Origin: Clostridiaceae bacterium
GTDB taxonomy: Bacteria > Bacillota > Clostridia > Oscillospirales > Acutalibacteraceae
NCBI GenBank assembly: GCA_016302625.1
Contig: JAEDNG010000001.1
Coordinates: 1 to 25,808 of the forward strand
Reading direction: 5' to 3'
DNA length: 25,808 nt
Below the pieces are notes generated by a model. That model worked only from the letters and a program-made list of their open reading frames with translations, was not told the DNA's origin and searched no databases. The translations under genes were made by a program, and so were the position numbers. Positions within the stretch are counted from its first letter, which is position 1. Each line of letters opens with the position of its first letter. Positions 1 through 7,789 of the stretch are shown here, piece after piece.

Positions 1-76
1 CACATGTCAGCAGAAAAACAGAAATGCGGCTGAACGCCGCCAACAATCTAAAAAAACAGGTTAATCGACAGACTGG

Positions 77-107
77 AAAATCCGCTTTATGCGGATTTTT
101 ATTTTTA
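77..107 (+). terminator. Rho-independent terminator of a gene upstream of the window
   Basis: A perfect 9-bp stem (AAAATCCGC at 77-85, GCGGATTTT at 91-99) encloses the loop TTTAT and is followed by a T-rich tail to about 107. It presumably ends a transcript entering from the left. A second short hairpin, GCGGC/GCCGC at 26-40, precedes it but has no T tract. I see no coding region in 1-227. Confidence 0.85.
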
Positions 108-166
108 ATCCGGCTTTTGTTTTCGAATAATGTAATAAGATTTTGTAACATTTTTTGTGTCCTTGC

Positions 167-195
167 TTGACAGCGTTAAACCGTTGGGGTATCAT
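167..195 (+). promoter_or_regulatory. Sigma-A-type promoter for the 228-3846 gene group
   Basis: A perfect -35 box TTGACA (167-172) is followed by a 17-base spacer and TATCAT (190-195). A better-looking TATAAT at 195-200 sits 22 bases away from this -35, which is too far, so the pair given is preferred. Transcription would start about 202, just ahead of the small ORF at 228 and the phosphatase at 316. Confidence 0.7.
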
Positions 196-227
196 ATAAT
201 ATATCATTCTCATGAAAGGAAAACACG

Positions 228-302
228 ATGAAATATAAATACGATACCCGGCTTCTGATTGAGAATATGGACAGGCACGCGGACTTCACGGATGATTTTT
301 AA
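228..302 (+). CDS. Possible 24-residue leader ORF
   Basis: ATG at 228 is preceded by GAAAGGA (214-220) at good spacing and opens a 24-codon frame ending in TAA at 300-302, immediately before the GGAGGA (304-309) of the histidine phosphatase. The peptide begins MKYKYDTRLL and ends FTDDF; it is charged, with no signal peptide and no run of one amino acid as in classical attenuation leaders. It lies directly downstream of a strong promoter, so its start would be the first one met on the transcript. It could be a translated leader that couples to the phosphatase, the remnant of a lost gene, or chance. I do not recognise it. Confidence 0.4.
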   Translation: MKYKYDTRLLIENMDRHADFTDDF

Positions 303-315
303 CGGAGGATAATAT

Positions 316-1041
316 ATGCGACTTTTGATTATACGCCACGGCGATCCGGATTACAGCATAGACTCTCTTACCGAAAAGGGCTGGCGGGAGGCAGAGCTGC
401 TTAAAGACAGACTGTTAAAGCTTGATATAAAGGCATTTTACTCTTCACCCTTAGGCAGAGCAAGGAACACTGCAAAACCCACGCTTGAGGCTCTCGAAAG
501 AACAGCTCAAATCTGCGACTGGTTAAGAGAATTTGACGGTTATATAATCGATCCCGCGACCAATGAAAAAAGAGGACCTTGGGATCTGATGCCCGCTTTC
601 TGGACGGCAAATTCCGATTTTTATGACAGGAATAAATGGCTGAAAACTCCGCTTATGCAAAGCGGGGACGTCAGGGAAAAGTATTATGCGGTATGTGCGG
701 GACTGGACGAGCTTATTAAAAAACACGGTTATGTTCATGACGGCAATATATTCAGGGTCGAAAACGAAAATACCGACACGGTGGTGCTGTTCTGTCATTT
801 CGGGGTTGAATGTGTGCTTTTGTCTCACCTTTTAGGCATTTCTCCGGTTCCGCTGTGGCACGGGTTTACGGCGCTCACCTCGTCTGTTACCACCCTTGTT
901 ACCGAGGAACGGGAAAAGGGAACAGCATACTTCCGCTGCTGCGGCTTCAGTGATATTTCGCATTTGTATGCGAAAGACGAACCGCCCTCCTTTCAGGCGC
1001 GTTTTTGCGAAACCTACTCCAATTTTGACGAGCGGCACTGA
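316..1041 (+). CDS. Histidine phosphatase family protein (phosphoglycerate-mutase-like)
   Basis: A 241-residue member of the histidine phosphatase superfamily. The N-terminal RHG motif (R7-H8-G9) supplies the phospho-accepting histidine, SSPLGRAR (43-50) supplies a phosphate-binding arginine, and the second catalytic histidine lies in CHFG (H161). The family covers cofactor-dependent phosphoglycerate mutases, alpha-ribazole phosphatases and broad sugar or nucleotide phosphatases; the substrate cannot be told here. No signal peptide is seen, so it should be cytosolic. ATG 316 has GGAGGA at 304-309. The stop is followed two bases later by the next ATG, which indicates an operon with the two flavoproteins. 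The insertion between residues 70 and 145 is longer than in minimal phosphatases. Confidence 0.88.
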   Translation: MRLLIIRHGDPDYSIDSLTEKGWREAELLKDRLLKLDIKAFYSSPLGRARNTAKPTLEALERTAQICDWLREFDGYIIDPATNEKRGPWDLMPAFWTANSDFYDRNKWLKTPLMQSGDVREKYYAVCAGLDELIKKHGYVHDGNIFRVENENTDTVVLFCHFGVECVLLSHLLGISPVPLWHGFTALTSSVTTLVTEEREKGTAYFRCCGFSDISHLYAKDEPPSFQARFCETYSNFDERH

Positions 1042-1043
1042 TT

Positions 1044-2291
1044 ATGAAAAACGATGTAATAATAATCGGCGGCGGAGCGTCGGGACTTTGCGCCGCCGTG
1101 GCAATAAAGCAAAAAAATCCGTCGCTTACCGTAAGACTGCTTGAAGCTTTGCCCAGAGTCGGTAAAAAGCTTGCTTTGACCGGAAACGGCCGCTGTAATA
1201 TAACAAACAGGAATATCACAATAGGTCGTTATCACGGAACCAACCCCGAGTTCTGCGAATATGCGCTTTCCCGCTTTAACAGAGAGGTTTGCGAGGAGTT
1301 TTTCCATAATATCGGCGTACCCTTCGTATTTGAGGGGGATAAGGCATATCCCGCGTCATTACAGGCGGCGTCGGTCGTCGACTGCCTGCGCTTTGCGGCA
1401 GAGGAGCTGGGAGTTACCGTCATGACCGACACAAAGGTAACCAATATTCAGCTTTCGGGCGGGCTTTACAAAGTAATTGCCGACAAATTAAGCTTTATAG
1501 CCGATAATATTATAATCGCCGCCGGTTTGATGTCGGGCGGGGACAGGCTTGGCTGTGACGGCGGTATGCTTAAGTTGCTTGCCAAAGCGGGCTTTGATAC
1601 TGTTGAAACAAGGCCTGCAATCGTTCAGCTTAAAACCGCGCCGGATATCGTAAAACAGTTAAAGGGCATAAAGGTAAACGCCGAGGTAACGCTTAAATCG
1701 GACGGGAAAATATTGCGAAAAGAATACGGAGAGACCCTTTTCTGTGATTATGGGCTGTCGGGTCCTCCGATATTACAGGTTTCGGGCACGGCGGCAAAAG
1801 CCCCAAATAAATGCACGGTAAGCCTTGACCTTATGCCGGAAAAAAGCTTTGATACGCTTTGTGCCGAGCTTGAAAACAGAGTTAAAAATTTAAAAACAAG
1901 AACTTCTGACGAGTTTTTTACCGGAATGATGAACAAAAGGCTCGGTCAGGTTATCCTTAAAATGTGCGGTTTAAAGCTCGGCGCAAGGGTTTCTGAGCTT
2001 GATAAAAGTGCGGTTTGTAAAATTGCGTCGGTTATCAAGTCAATGAACTTTGAAATCACCGGAAACACGGGCTTTGCAAATTCTCAGGTCACTTCCGGCG
2101 GACTTGACACGGCGCAGTTTGACAGCAAAACCATGATGAGCCGCGACAGTAAAGGACTTTATGCCGTCGGGGAAATACTCGATATTGACGGCGATTGCGG
2201 CGGTTTTAACCTCCAGTGGGCGTGGTCAAGCGCGCTATGCGCCGCCCATAATATTGCTGATAAAAGGAATAAAAATGCTTCTGATAAATAA
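1044..2291 (+). CDS. NAD(P)/FAD-dependent oxidoreductase, HI0933/BaiN family
   Basis: A 415-residue flavoprotein. The N-terminal dinucleotide-binding motif GGGASGL (9-15) and the family signature GNGRCNITN (47-55) are followed by the typical C-terminal block GEILDIDGDCGGFNLQ (376-391), which closes the FAD site. The family includes YhiN-type proteins of unknown substrate and BaiN, a bile-acid-pathway reductase; sequence alone does not place this protein in bile-acid metabolism. It is expected to be soluble and cytosolic. The start lies two bases after the phosphatase stop with no strong Shine-Dalgarno, so translation is probably coupled. Its end overlaps the next flavoprotein start by 17 bases. 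Length is normal for the family. Confidence 0.9.
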   Translation: MKNDVIIIGGGASGLCAAVAIKQKNPSLTVRLLEALPRVGKKLALTGNGRCNITNRNITIGRYHGTNPEFCEYALSRFNREVCEEFFHNIGVPFVFEGDKAYPASLQAASVVDCLRFAAEELGVTVMTDTKVTNIQLSGGLYKVIADKLSFIADNIIIAAGLMSGGDRLGCDGGMLKLLAKAGFDTVETRPAIVQLKTAPDIVKQLKGIKVNAEVTLKSDGKILRKEYGETLFCDYGLSGPPILQVSGTAAKAPNKCTVSLDLMPEKSFDTLCAELENRVKNLKTRTSDEFFTGMMNKRLGQVILKMCGLKLGARVSELDKSAVCKIASVIKSMNFEITGNTGFANSQVTSGGLDTAQFDSKTMMSRDSKGLYAVGEILDIDGDCGGFNLQWAWSSALCAAHNIADKRNKNASDK

Positions 2292-3846
2292 TGTGAATCT
2301 CCCGCTTGATACCGATTTTTCGGATTTAAAGCCTGCGGCGGCAAGGGCGCTTCACACGGATATTTCAAATATCAAAACCGCCGCTCTTTACAAAAAATCG
2401 GTTGACGCGAGACGTAAGGACGATCTGCATTTCTGCTGTTCACTTACCGTCAGCGCAAAAAACGAAAGCGTTCTGCTTAAAAAGACAAAAAACGCACAGC
2501 TTTTTTCTCCGCGACGATATGTATGGAAAAAAGCTGTCACAGCGCCGGAAATCCGTCCTGTTGTAGTAGGCTTCGGTCCTGCGGGAATGTTCGCGGCGCT
2601 GACTTTGGCAAGGGCGGGGCTTAATCCTCTTGTTTTTGAACGGGGACAGGACGCGGATACAAGAACAGCTGACGTCAGACGCTTTTTTGAGGGCGGAACG
2701 CTTAACACCGAGTCAAATATACAGTTCGGCGAGGGCGGCGCGGGAACCTTTTCGGACGGTAAGCTTAACACCGGAATCAAGGATTTCCGCTGCCGCGCGG
2801 TTTTAGAGGAGCTTGTAAGGCACGGAGCGCCCGAAAATATTTTAACCGACGCGAAGCCCCACATAGGCACGGATATATTGGTTAATGTTGTAAAAAATAT
2901 CCGCGCCGAGATAATAAGCTTAGGCGGCGAGGTGTGCTTCGGCGAAAAGCTTAATGATATTGAGTTCAAAAACGGAAAGCTTAACTCGATAACAGTGTCG
3001 GGAAAGGAAATTTTGTGCGAAAAGCTTATTCTGGCAACGGGACATTCGGCACGCGACGTTTTTTCAATGCTTGAAAGCAGAAATGTTCAAATGATACGCA
3101 AGCCTTTTTCGGTCGGTGTCAGAATTGAGCATCTGCAAAGCGATATAAACAGGGCATTATACGGCGAAAACGCAGACAATCCCGCTCTTTCCGCCGCCGA
3201 CTACAAGCTTGCGGTGCATTTGGAAAACGGCAGGGGAGTATATACCTTTTGCATGTGTCCGGGCGGAGAGGTTATCAACGCATCGAGCGAGACGGGCGGT
3301 CTTTGCGTTAACGGCATGAGCAACAGCAGGCGCGACGGGCTGAATGCCAACAGCGCGGTTTTGGTGGGAGTAAATCCCGAAGATTTGCCGGGAGAGGATG
3401 TGCTTTCCGGCTGTGCGTTTCAAAAACAGATTGAGAACGCGGCATATAAAGCGGCGTGCGGTGCGGTTCCGGTGACTACGGTGGGGAATTTCCTTTTCGC
3501 AAAACCCTTTGAAATCACCAAAGTCAAACCCACCGTAAAACCAAAATGGGCGTATGCCGATTTTGACGGGCTCTTTCCCGAATTTGTTTCGGAAAGTCTT
3601 AAAAAAGGAATTTTGGCTTTTGACAGAAAAATAACGGGCTTTGCAAAGGAATCTGCGGTGCTTACCGCGCCCGAAACGCGAAGCTCTTCACCCGTTCGTA
3701 TAGTAAGGGGAGATGACGGACAAAGCGTGACCGTATCCGGTCTTTATCCCTGCGGCGAGGGAGCGGGATATGCCGGCGGCATAATGTCTGCCGCGACAGA
3801 CGGAATGAAAACCGCCGAGGCGGTTATTGAAAGCTGTCGCTGTTAA
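2275..3846 (+). CDS. FAD-dependent dehydrogenase, COG2509 family
   Basis: A 523-residue protein. A basic N-terminal domain of about 90 residues precedes the FAD-binding motif GFGPAG (99-104) and the family block FGEGGAGTFSDGKL (151-164); GEGAGYAGG near the C-terminus closes the flavin site. Members are often called uncharacterised FAD-dependent dehydrogenases and their substrate is unknown. The reading frame stays open further upstream, but ATG 2275 is preferred because AAAGGA precedes it and the product then starts with the domain expected for the family; it overlaps the upstream gene by 17 bases. Its 3' end overlaps the convergent gene on the other strand by 23 bases, with no terminator visible. 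Confidence 0.88.
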   Translation: MLLINNVNLPLDTDFSDLKPAAARALHTDISNIKTAALYKKSVDARRKDDLHFCCSLTVSAKNESVLLKKTKNAQLFSPRRYVWKKAVTAPEIRPVVVGFGPAGMFAALTLARAGLNPLVFERGQDADTRTADVRRFFEGGTLNTESNIQFGEGGAGTFSDGKLNTGIKDFRCRAVLEELVRHGAPENILTDAKPHIGTDILVNVVKNIRAEIISLGGEVCFGEKLNDIEFKNGKLNSITVSGKEILCEKLILATGHSARDVFSMLESRNVQMIRKPFSVGVRIEHLQSDINRALYGENADNPALSAADYKLAVHLENGRGVYTFCMCPGGEVINASSETGGLCVNGMSNSRRDGLNANSAVLVGVNPEDLPGEDVLSGCAFQKQIENAAYKAACGAVPVTTVGNFLFAKPFEITKVKPTVKPKWAYADFDGLFPEFVSESLKKGILAFDRKITGFAKESAVLTAPETRSSSPVRIVRGDDGQSVTVSGLYPCGEGAGYAGGIMSAATDGMKTAEAVIESCRC

Positions 3847-4417
3847 CGTTTTCAAGATATACGTTTACCGGTGAAAATCGGTCTAAAATATAACACCATT
3901 CGTTTTCGACCGGTTGCGGGTCAAGCTCGGTTTTTTCACACGGGATATTTATAATAAGCTTATTTCCGTTTAAATGTCGGAAATATGTCCCTTTCATGGC
4001 TTTGATTATTATCGGCAGCTTGCCGAGTCTTTGACACCCGGAGGCTTTTATTATCACACCTGAATTATCGGCTTTAATGTTTATTTCCGTATTTCCGGTA
4101 TTAAGGCTTGCAAGCTCCATTAAAAGCGCCGTGTAAAGTTTTTTATTTATCAGATAAACCCCTTTACCCGAAAAGGACGCGGCGAGCCTTTTGCCCCTTT
4201 GGAGCATAACAATAACCGCCGCTCCGAGTAACGAGTTTGCAAGCTTAATTATATCTACGGGCGAGCTTTCCGCCTTATAATAAAGCGCCTCGGCGCGGGT
4301 TATGCGTTTAAGCATTTTTAAATGCTTAGTCTGTTCTCCGTTCCGAAGCACCGAAATTTGAAGATAAAGCCGCAATGACGCGGCGTAACGCTCGAATGAA
4401 TTTGGCAAAAATATCAT
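3824..4417 (-). CDS. Unknown protein with degenerate histidine-kinase-like (Spo0B-like) layout
   Basis: A 197-residue cytosolic protein that I cannot name. The first 60 or so residues are helical and could form a two-helix hairpin of the dimerisation (DHp) type. Residues from about 53 (VDIIKLANSLL) resemble the start of a histidine-kinase ATPase domain, with a strand-rich stretch NTEINIKADNSGVIIKASG where kinases have the ATP-binding core. The N-box asparagine and the DxG motif are missing (MELASLNTG, KASGCQ), and there is no HExxT/P histidine, so it should not be an active kinase. Overall size and layout recall Spo0B (192 residues in Bacillus), but I see no clear sequence match. ATG 4417 has GGAGG seven bases upstream. 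It stands alone between convergent and divergent genes. Confidence 0.75.
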   Translation of the reverse strand: MIFLPNSFERYAASLRLYLQISVLRNGEQTKHLKMLKRITRAEALYYKAESSPVDIIKLANSLLGAAVIVMLQRGKRLAASFSGKGVYLINKKLYTALLMELASLNTGNTEINIKADNSGVIIKASGCQRLGKLPIIIKAMKGTYFRHLNGNKLIINIPCEKTELDPQPVENEWCYILDRFSPVNVYLENVNSDSFQ

Positions 4418-4495
4418 AATGCAGCCTCCAGGACACTAATTATTATGCCAAAATCTATAAAAAATAAAAAAATTGTTAAAGATTAAACAAATAGC

Positions 4496-4524
4496 TTGAA
4501 AATAGCGGACAAATGGGGTAAAAT
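4496..4524 (+). promoter_or_regulatory. Sigma-A-type promoter of gapA
   Basis: TTGAAA (4496-4501), a 17-base spacer and TAAAAT (4519-4524). It is followed by AAGGAGG (4541-4547), a near-perfect Shine-Dalgarno nine bases before the gapA ATG. The strength fits a glycolytic gene. No operator for a CggR-type repressor is recognised. Confidence 0.8.
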
Positions 4525-4556
4525 AGATAAGTAAAAAATTAAGGAGGTTTTTTCCA

Positions 4557-5567
4557 ATGGTTAAAGTTGCTATTAATGGTTTCGGCCGTATCGGTCGTCT
4601 CGCTTTCCGCCAGATGTTCGGCGCTGAGGGTTATGAGGTTGTCGCTATCAACGATCTTACAAGCCCCGCAATGCTCGCTCACCTTTTAAAGTATGACTCT
4701 GCTCAGGGCAGATATGCTCTTGCAGACACCGTATCTGCAGGTGAGGACAGCATCACTGTCGACGGCAAGACCATTAAAATTTATGCAGAAAAGAACGCTG
4801 CAGATCTTCCGTGGGGAGAAATCGGCGTTGACGTTGTTCTCGAGTGCACAGGCTTCTACTGCTCAAAGGACAAGGCTCAGGCTCATATCGATGCAGGCGC
4901 TAAAAAGGTTGTTATCTCTGCTCCGGCAGGCAAGGATCTTCCGACTATCGTTTACAGCGTAAACGAAAAGACCCTTACTGCTGATGACAAGATTATTTCA
5001 GCCGCTTCCTGCACCACCAACTGCTTGGCTCCGATGGCTGACACACTTAACAAATATGCTCCGATCGTAAGCGGCATCATGACCACCGTTCACGCTTTCA
5101 CCGGCGACCAGATGGTTCTCGACGGTCCGCACAGAAAGGGCGACCTTCGCCGTGCCCGCGCTGCCGCTGTAAACATCGTTCCTAACTCAACCGGCGCTGC
5201 AAAGGCTATCGGTCTTGTTATTCCGGAGCTTAACGGCAAGCTTATCGGTTCTGCTCAGCGTGTTCCGGTTCCGACCGGCTCTACCACAATTCTTGTTGCC
5301 GTTGTAAAGGGAAAGGATATTACAGTTGAGGGTATCAACGCCGCTATGAAGGCTGCTTCTTCCGCTTCCTTCGGCTACACCGAGGAGCCGCTCGTTTCTT
5401 CTGATATCATCGGTATCACCTACGGTTCTCTCTTCGATGCTACCCAGACAATGGTTACCAAGATTGACGACGATACCTATCAGGTACAGGTTGTTTCCTG
5501 GTATGACAATGAGAACAGCTACACCAGCCAGATGGTTCGCACCATTAAGTATTTTGCTGAAATCTAA
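4557..5567 (+). CDS. gapA: Glyceraldehyde-3-phosphate dehydrogenase, type I
   Basis: A 336-residue glycolytic enzyme that oxidises glyceraldehyde-3-phosphate to 1,3-bisphosphoglycerate with NAD+ and phosphate in the cytosol. NGFGRIGR (8-15) is the Rossmann nucleotide site, IND (31-33) carries the aspartate that binds the NAD ribose, SCTTNC (151-156) holds catalytic Cys152, and the partner histidine is H179 in TTVHAF. Length is normal. It is transcribed alone from its own promoter and ends at a strong terminator; no pgk, tpi or cggR lies beside it. Codon use differs sharply from the neighbours: alanine is mostly GCT, arginine CGT/CGC and glycine GGT/GGC, as expected of a very highly expressed gene. 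Confidence 0.98.
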   Translation: MVKVAINGFGRIGRLAFRQMFGAEGYEVVAINDLTSPAMLAHLLKYDSAQGRYALADTVSAGEDSITVDGKTIKIYAEKNAADLPWGEIGVDVVLECTGFYCSKDKAQAHIDAGAKKVVISAPAGKDLPTIVYSVNEKTLTADDKIISAASCTTNCLAPMADTLNKYAPIVSGIMTTVHAFTGDQMVLDGPHRKGDLRRARAAAVNIVPNSTGAAKAIGLVIPELNGKLIGSAQRVPVPTGSTTILVAVVKGKDITVEGINAAMKAASSASFGYTEEPLVSSDIIGITYGSLFDATQTMVTKIDDDTYQVQVVSWYDNENSYTSQMVRTIKYFAEI

Positions 5568-5583
5568 TTTTCCTGTTACTTCA

Positions 5584-5612
5584 AAATCCCTTGCGAAACG
5601 CAAGGGATTTTT
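5584..5612. terminator. Bidirectional terminator between gapA and ygiQ-like gene
   Basis: A perfect 12-bp stem (5584-5595 with 5599-5610) encloses the loop AAA and continues into a T run on the + strand. On the - strand the tail is ATTTT, so it can also end the convergent radical-SAM transcript whose stop codon (5613-5615) abuts it. Confidence 0.92.
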
Positions 5613-7493
5613 TCATGCCTTTTTCTTTGGTTTATGAATATTTCGAATTGCTTTTTTGGGTTTTGCGCTTTTGCGCACGGTTTCCTTTAAAGTTTTGTCC
5701 TGCGTGATAAGGCAGTCGGGACCCGTGCCGATAAGGTCATACCTACCCGCTCTTTTAAGGGCTGAGAGTACGAGCGCGCGGTTTTCGGGCTTAAAGTACT
5801 GTAAAAGCGCACGCTGTTCGGCTTTTTCTTTAGGCGTTCTCGGGACGTAAACGGGTTTCATTGTGTTAGGGTCAAGTCCCGTGTAGAACATGCAGGTCGA
5901 GACGGTGCCGGGTGTGGGGTAGAAGTCCTGCACCTGTTCGGGGTGAAGCTTGTTCCTTTTAAGAAATACCGCAAGCTCGATTGCGTCCTTTTCAGTGCTT
6001 CCGGGGTGCGAGGACATAAGATAGGGTACTAAGTACTGCTTTTTGCCGGCTGATTTTGTAAGCTCGTAAAAACGCTTTTCAAATTTGTTGTAAACCTCAA
6101 TAGGCGGCTTGCCCATACATTTTAAAACACGGTCGGAGCAATGCTCGGGAGCGACCTTAAGCTGTCCGCTTACATGATGATTTACAAGCTCTTTAAAAAA
6201 CTCTTCATCTTCGTCGGCGATAAGATAGTCAAAGCGTATTCCCGAACGGATAAATACCTTTTTGACCTTTGGCAAAGCGCGAAGCTCACGTAACAGCTTT
6301 AAATAATCCTCATGCGTGACCTTAACCGCCGGACACATAGTGGGTGCAAGGCATTTTTTATCGGCGCAGAGCCCTTTTTTCAGCTGACCGTCGCAGGAGG
6401 GACGGCGGAAGTTGGCGGTAGGTCCGCCGACGTCGTGTATGTATCCTTTAAAATCGGGCATTTCGGTAAGTGATTTCGCCTCTTTTATTACCGATTCGTG
6501 ACTGCGTGCGGAAATCTGCCGCCCCTGGTGATAGGCTATCGAGCAGAAATTGCAGGCACCGAAGCAGCCGCGGTTATGCACAAGTGAAAACTTGACTTCC
6601 TTTATACCGGGCACTCCGCCTAAAGCCTTATAGTTCGGGTGATAATCACGCATAAAGGGAAGCGCGTATACCTCGTCCATTTCTTCTGTGGTAAGCGGCG
6701 GCATGGGCGGATTTTGCACCACGATTTTATCCCCGTGCCGCTGAATAACCGTTTTGCCGCGCACCGCGTCGTGCTCGTCCTGCTGAATTTTGCAGGAAAC
6801 AGCGTACAGGCGCTTGCCCTTTTCGTCCGGCTCCTTTACAAGCTCATAGGAGGCGCACTCTTTAGCGCCGGTTATAGGCATATAATCTTCTGTTTTTACC
6901 GCGTAGCAGGTTCCCAAAACATCGGTAAGAGAAGAAATATCCTCGCCCGCCGCCAAACGGTCGGCAATTTGAACTGAGTGCTTTTCGCCCATGCCGTACA
7001 TAAGCAGATCCGCGCCCGAATCTATAAGAACAGAGGGTCGAACCCTGTCGTCCCAGTAATCGTAATGCGCAAAACGGCGAAGCGAGGCTTCAAGTCCGCC
7101 TATACAAACCGGAACGTCGGGATAGAGCGTTTTAAGCTTTTTGGTATATACAATAACCGCTCTGTCAGGCCGAGCGCCCGCCTTTCCGCCCGGGGTGTAG
7201 GCGTCGTCGCTGCGGCGCTTTTTCGCGGCGGTGTAGTGGGCGACCATCGAATCTATATTTCCGCTGTTTACAAAAAAGGAAAGCCTCGGTTTCCCGAAAC
7301 GGGTAAAATCCGCGTCATTCTGCGGCTGGGGAATAATGCAGACCTTGTATCCTGCCTGCTCAAGCACGCGGGAGATTATCGCGGTGCCGAAGCTCGGGTG
7401 ATCGACATACGCGTCCCCCGTCACGATTATAATATCCGCCTGCTCCCAGCCGTACTGCCGCATTTCTTTAACTGTTATAGGTAAAAATGGCAT
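5613..7493 (-). CDS. YgiQ family radical SAM protein (UPF0313)
   Basis: A 626-residue protein. The N-terminal 200 residues match the UPF0313 N-terminal domain (cobalamin-binding-like fold, MYGMGEK at 165-171). The radical-SAM cluster motif is CFGACNFC (Cys310, Cys314, Cys317, a CxxxCxxC motif), followed by the TIM-barrel domain with HDVGGPTANF and the C-terminal region ending in a lysine-rich tail (KPKKKA). A [4Fe-4S] cluster and S-adenosylmethionine are therefore expected. The cellular substrate of YgiQ proteins is not established. It is transcribed leftward as a single gene, and its stop lies on the edge of the terminator shared with gapA. ATG 7493 is preceded by AGGATGA on the - strand. 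Length agrees with the family. Confidence 0.93.
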   Translation of the reverse strand: MPFLPITVKEMRQYGWEQADIIIVTGDAYVDHPSFGTAIISRVLEQAGYKVCIIPQPQNDADFTRFGKPRLSFFVNSGNIDSMVAHYTAAKKRRSDDAYTPGGKAGARPDRAVIVYTKKLKTLYPDVPVCIGGLEASLRRFAHYDYWDDRVRPSVLIDSGADLLMYGMGEKHSVQIADRLAAGEDISSLTDVLGTCYAVKTEDYMPITGAKECASYELVKEPDEKGKRLYAVSCKIQQDEHDAVRGKTVIQRHGDKIVVQNPPMPPLTTEEMDEVYALPFMRDYHPNYKALGGVPGIKEVKFSLVHNRGCFGACNFCSIAYHQGRQISARSHESVIKEAKSLTEMPDFKGYIHDVGGPTANFRRPSCDGQLKKGLCADKKCLAPTMCPAVKVTHEDYLKLLRELRALPKVKKVFIRSGIRFDYLIADEDEEFFKELVNHHVSGQLKVAPEHCSDRVLKCMGKPPIEVYNKFEKRFYELTKSAGKKQYLVPYLMSSHPGSTEKDAIELAVFLKRNKLHPEQVQDFYPTPGTVSTCMFYTGLDPNTMKPVYVPRTPKEKAEQRALLQYFKPENRALVLSALKRAGRYDLIGTGPDCLITQDKTLKETVRKSAKPKKAIRNIHKPKKKA

Positions 7494-7564
7494 AATATCA
7501 TCCTAATTAAAAATATATATTAGTATACCATATTTGATACTGTTTCACAAGGAGATATACCGTA

Positions 7565-7789
7565 ATGGACGAAAATGACATTTTAAATCCGAAAAGCACA
7601 GGGGCTTTCGGGATAATAATATCCGAGGCGGTAGCAGCGGTGCTTATACTTTTATCGGTGCTTACGGTAAAATATTTTTTTAAGGGCACATACTCAGAGC
7701 TTAAAAAATGGTACAATACAAACATCTGCGCGGAGACCGAAATAAGCGAGGTTATAGAAACATCGGGCGGTGGTGTGGATGAGGTTTAA
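7565..7789 (+). CDS. Small single-pass membrane protein, truncated SpoIVFA-like
   Basis: A 74-residue protein with one transmembrane helix (about 16-38) followed by KYFFKGTYSELKKWYNTN and an acidic tail. In sporulating Clostridia the gene directly before the SpoIVFB-like M50 protease usually encodes SpoIVFA, a membrane protein with a C-terminal M23/LytM domain. The position, the helix and the short post-helix motif here fit the N-terminal part of such proteins, but the M23 domain is absent. SpoIVFA holds SpoIVFB in the outer forespore membrane and tempers its activity, so this may be a minimal partner. Assignment is from context and shape, not a firm match. AAGGAG (7549-7554) precedes ATG 7565. 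It overlaps the next start by 11 bases. Confidence 0.7.
   Translation: MDENDILNPKSTGAFGIIISEAVAAVLILLSVLTVKYFFKGTYSELKKWYNTNICAETEISEVIETSGGGVDEV

Noticed and set aside
2388..2969. Long open frame (193 codons) on the - strand opposite the COG2509 gene
   Set aside because: It lies fully inside a well-supported gene, has no ribosome site and shows a low-complexity Ser/Pro/Lys-rich translation typical of antisense frames.
4418..4495. A - strand promoter for the kinase-like gene
   Set aside because: TTAACA and TATAGA are present but only 14 bases apart in an A/T run; not convincing.
6978..7484. 168-codon + strand frame opposite the YgiQ-family gene
   Set aside because: It is an antisense shadow of a conserved radical-SAM gene; its basic product has no domain and there is no Shine-Dalgarno.
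7541..7554. TGTTTCAC resembling half of a parS site
   Set aside because: The second half (AAGGAG) is a ribosome site and not the inverse complement GTGAAACA, so it is chance.
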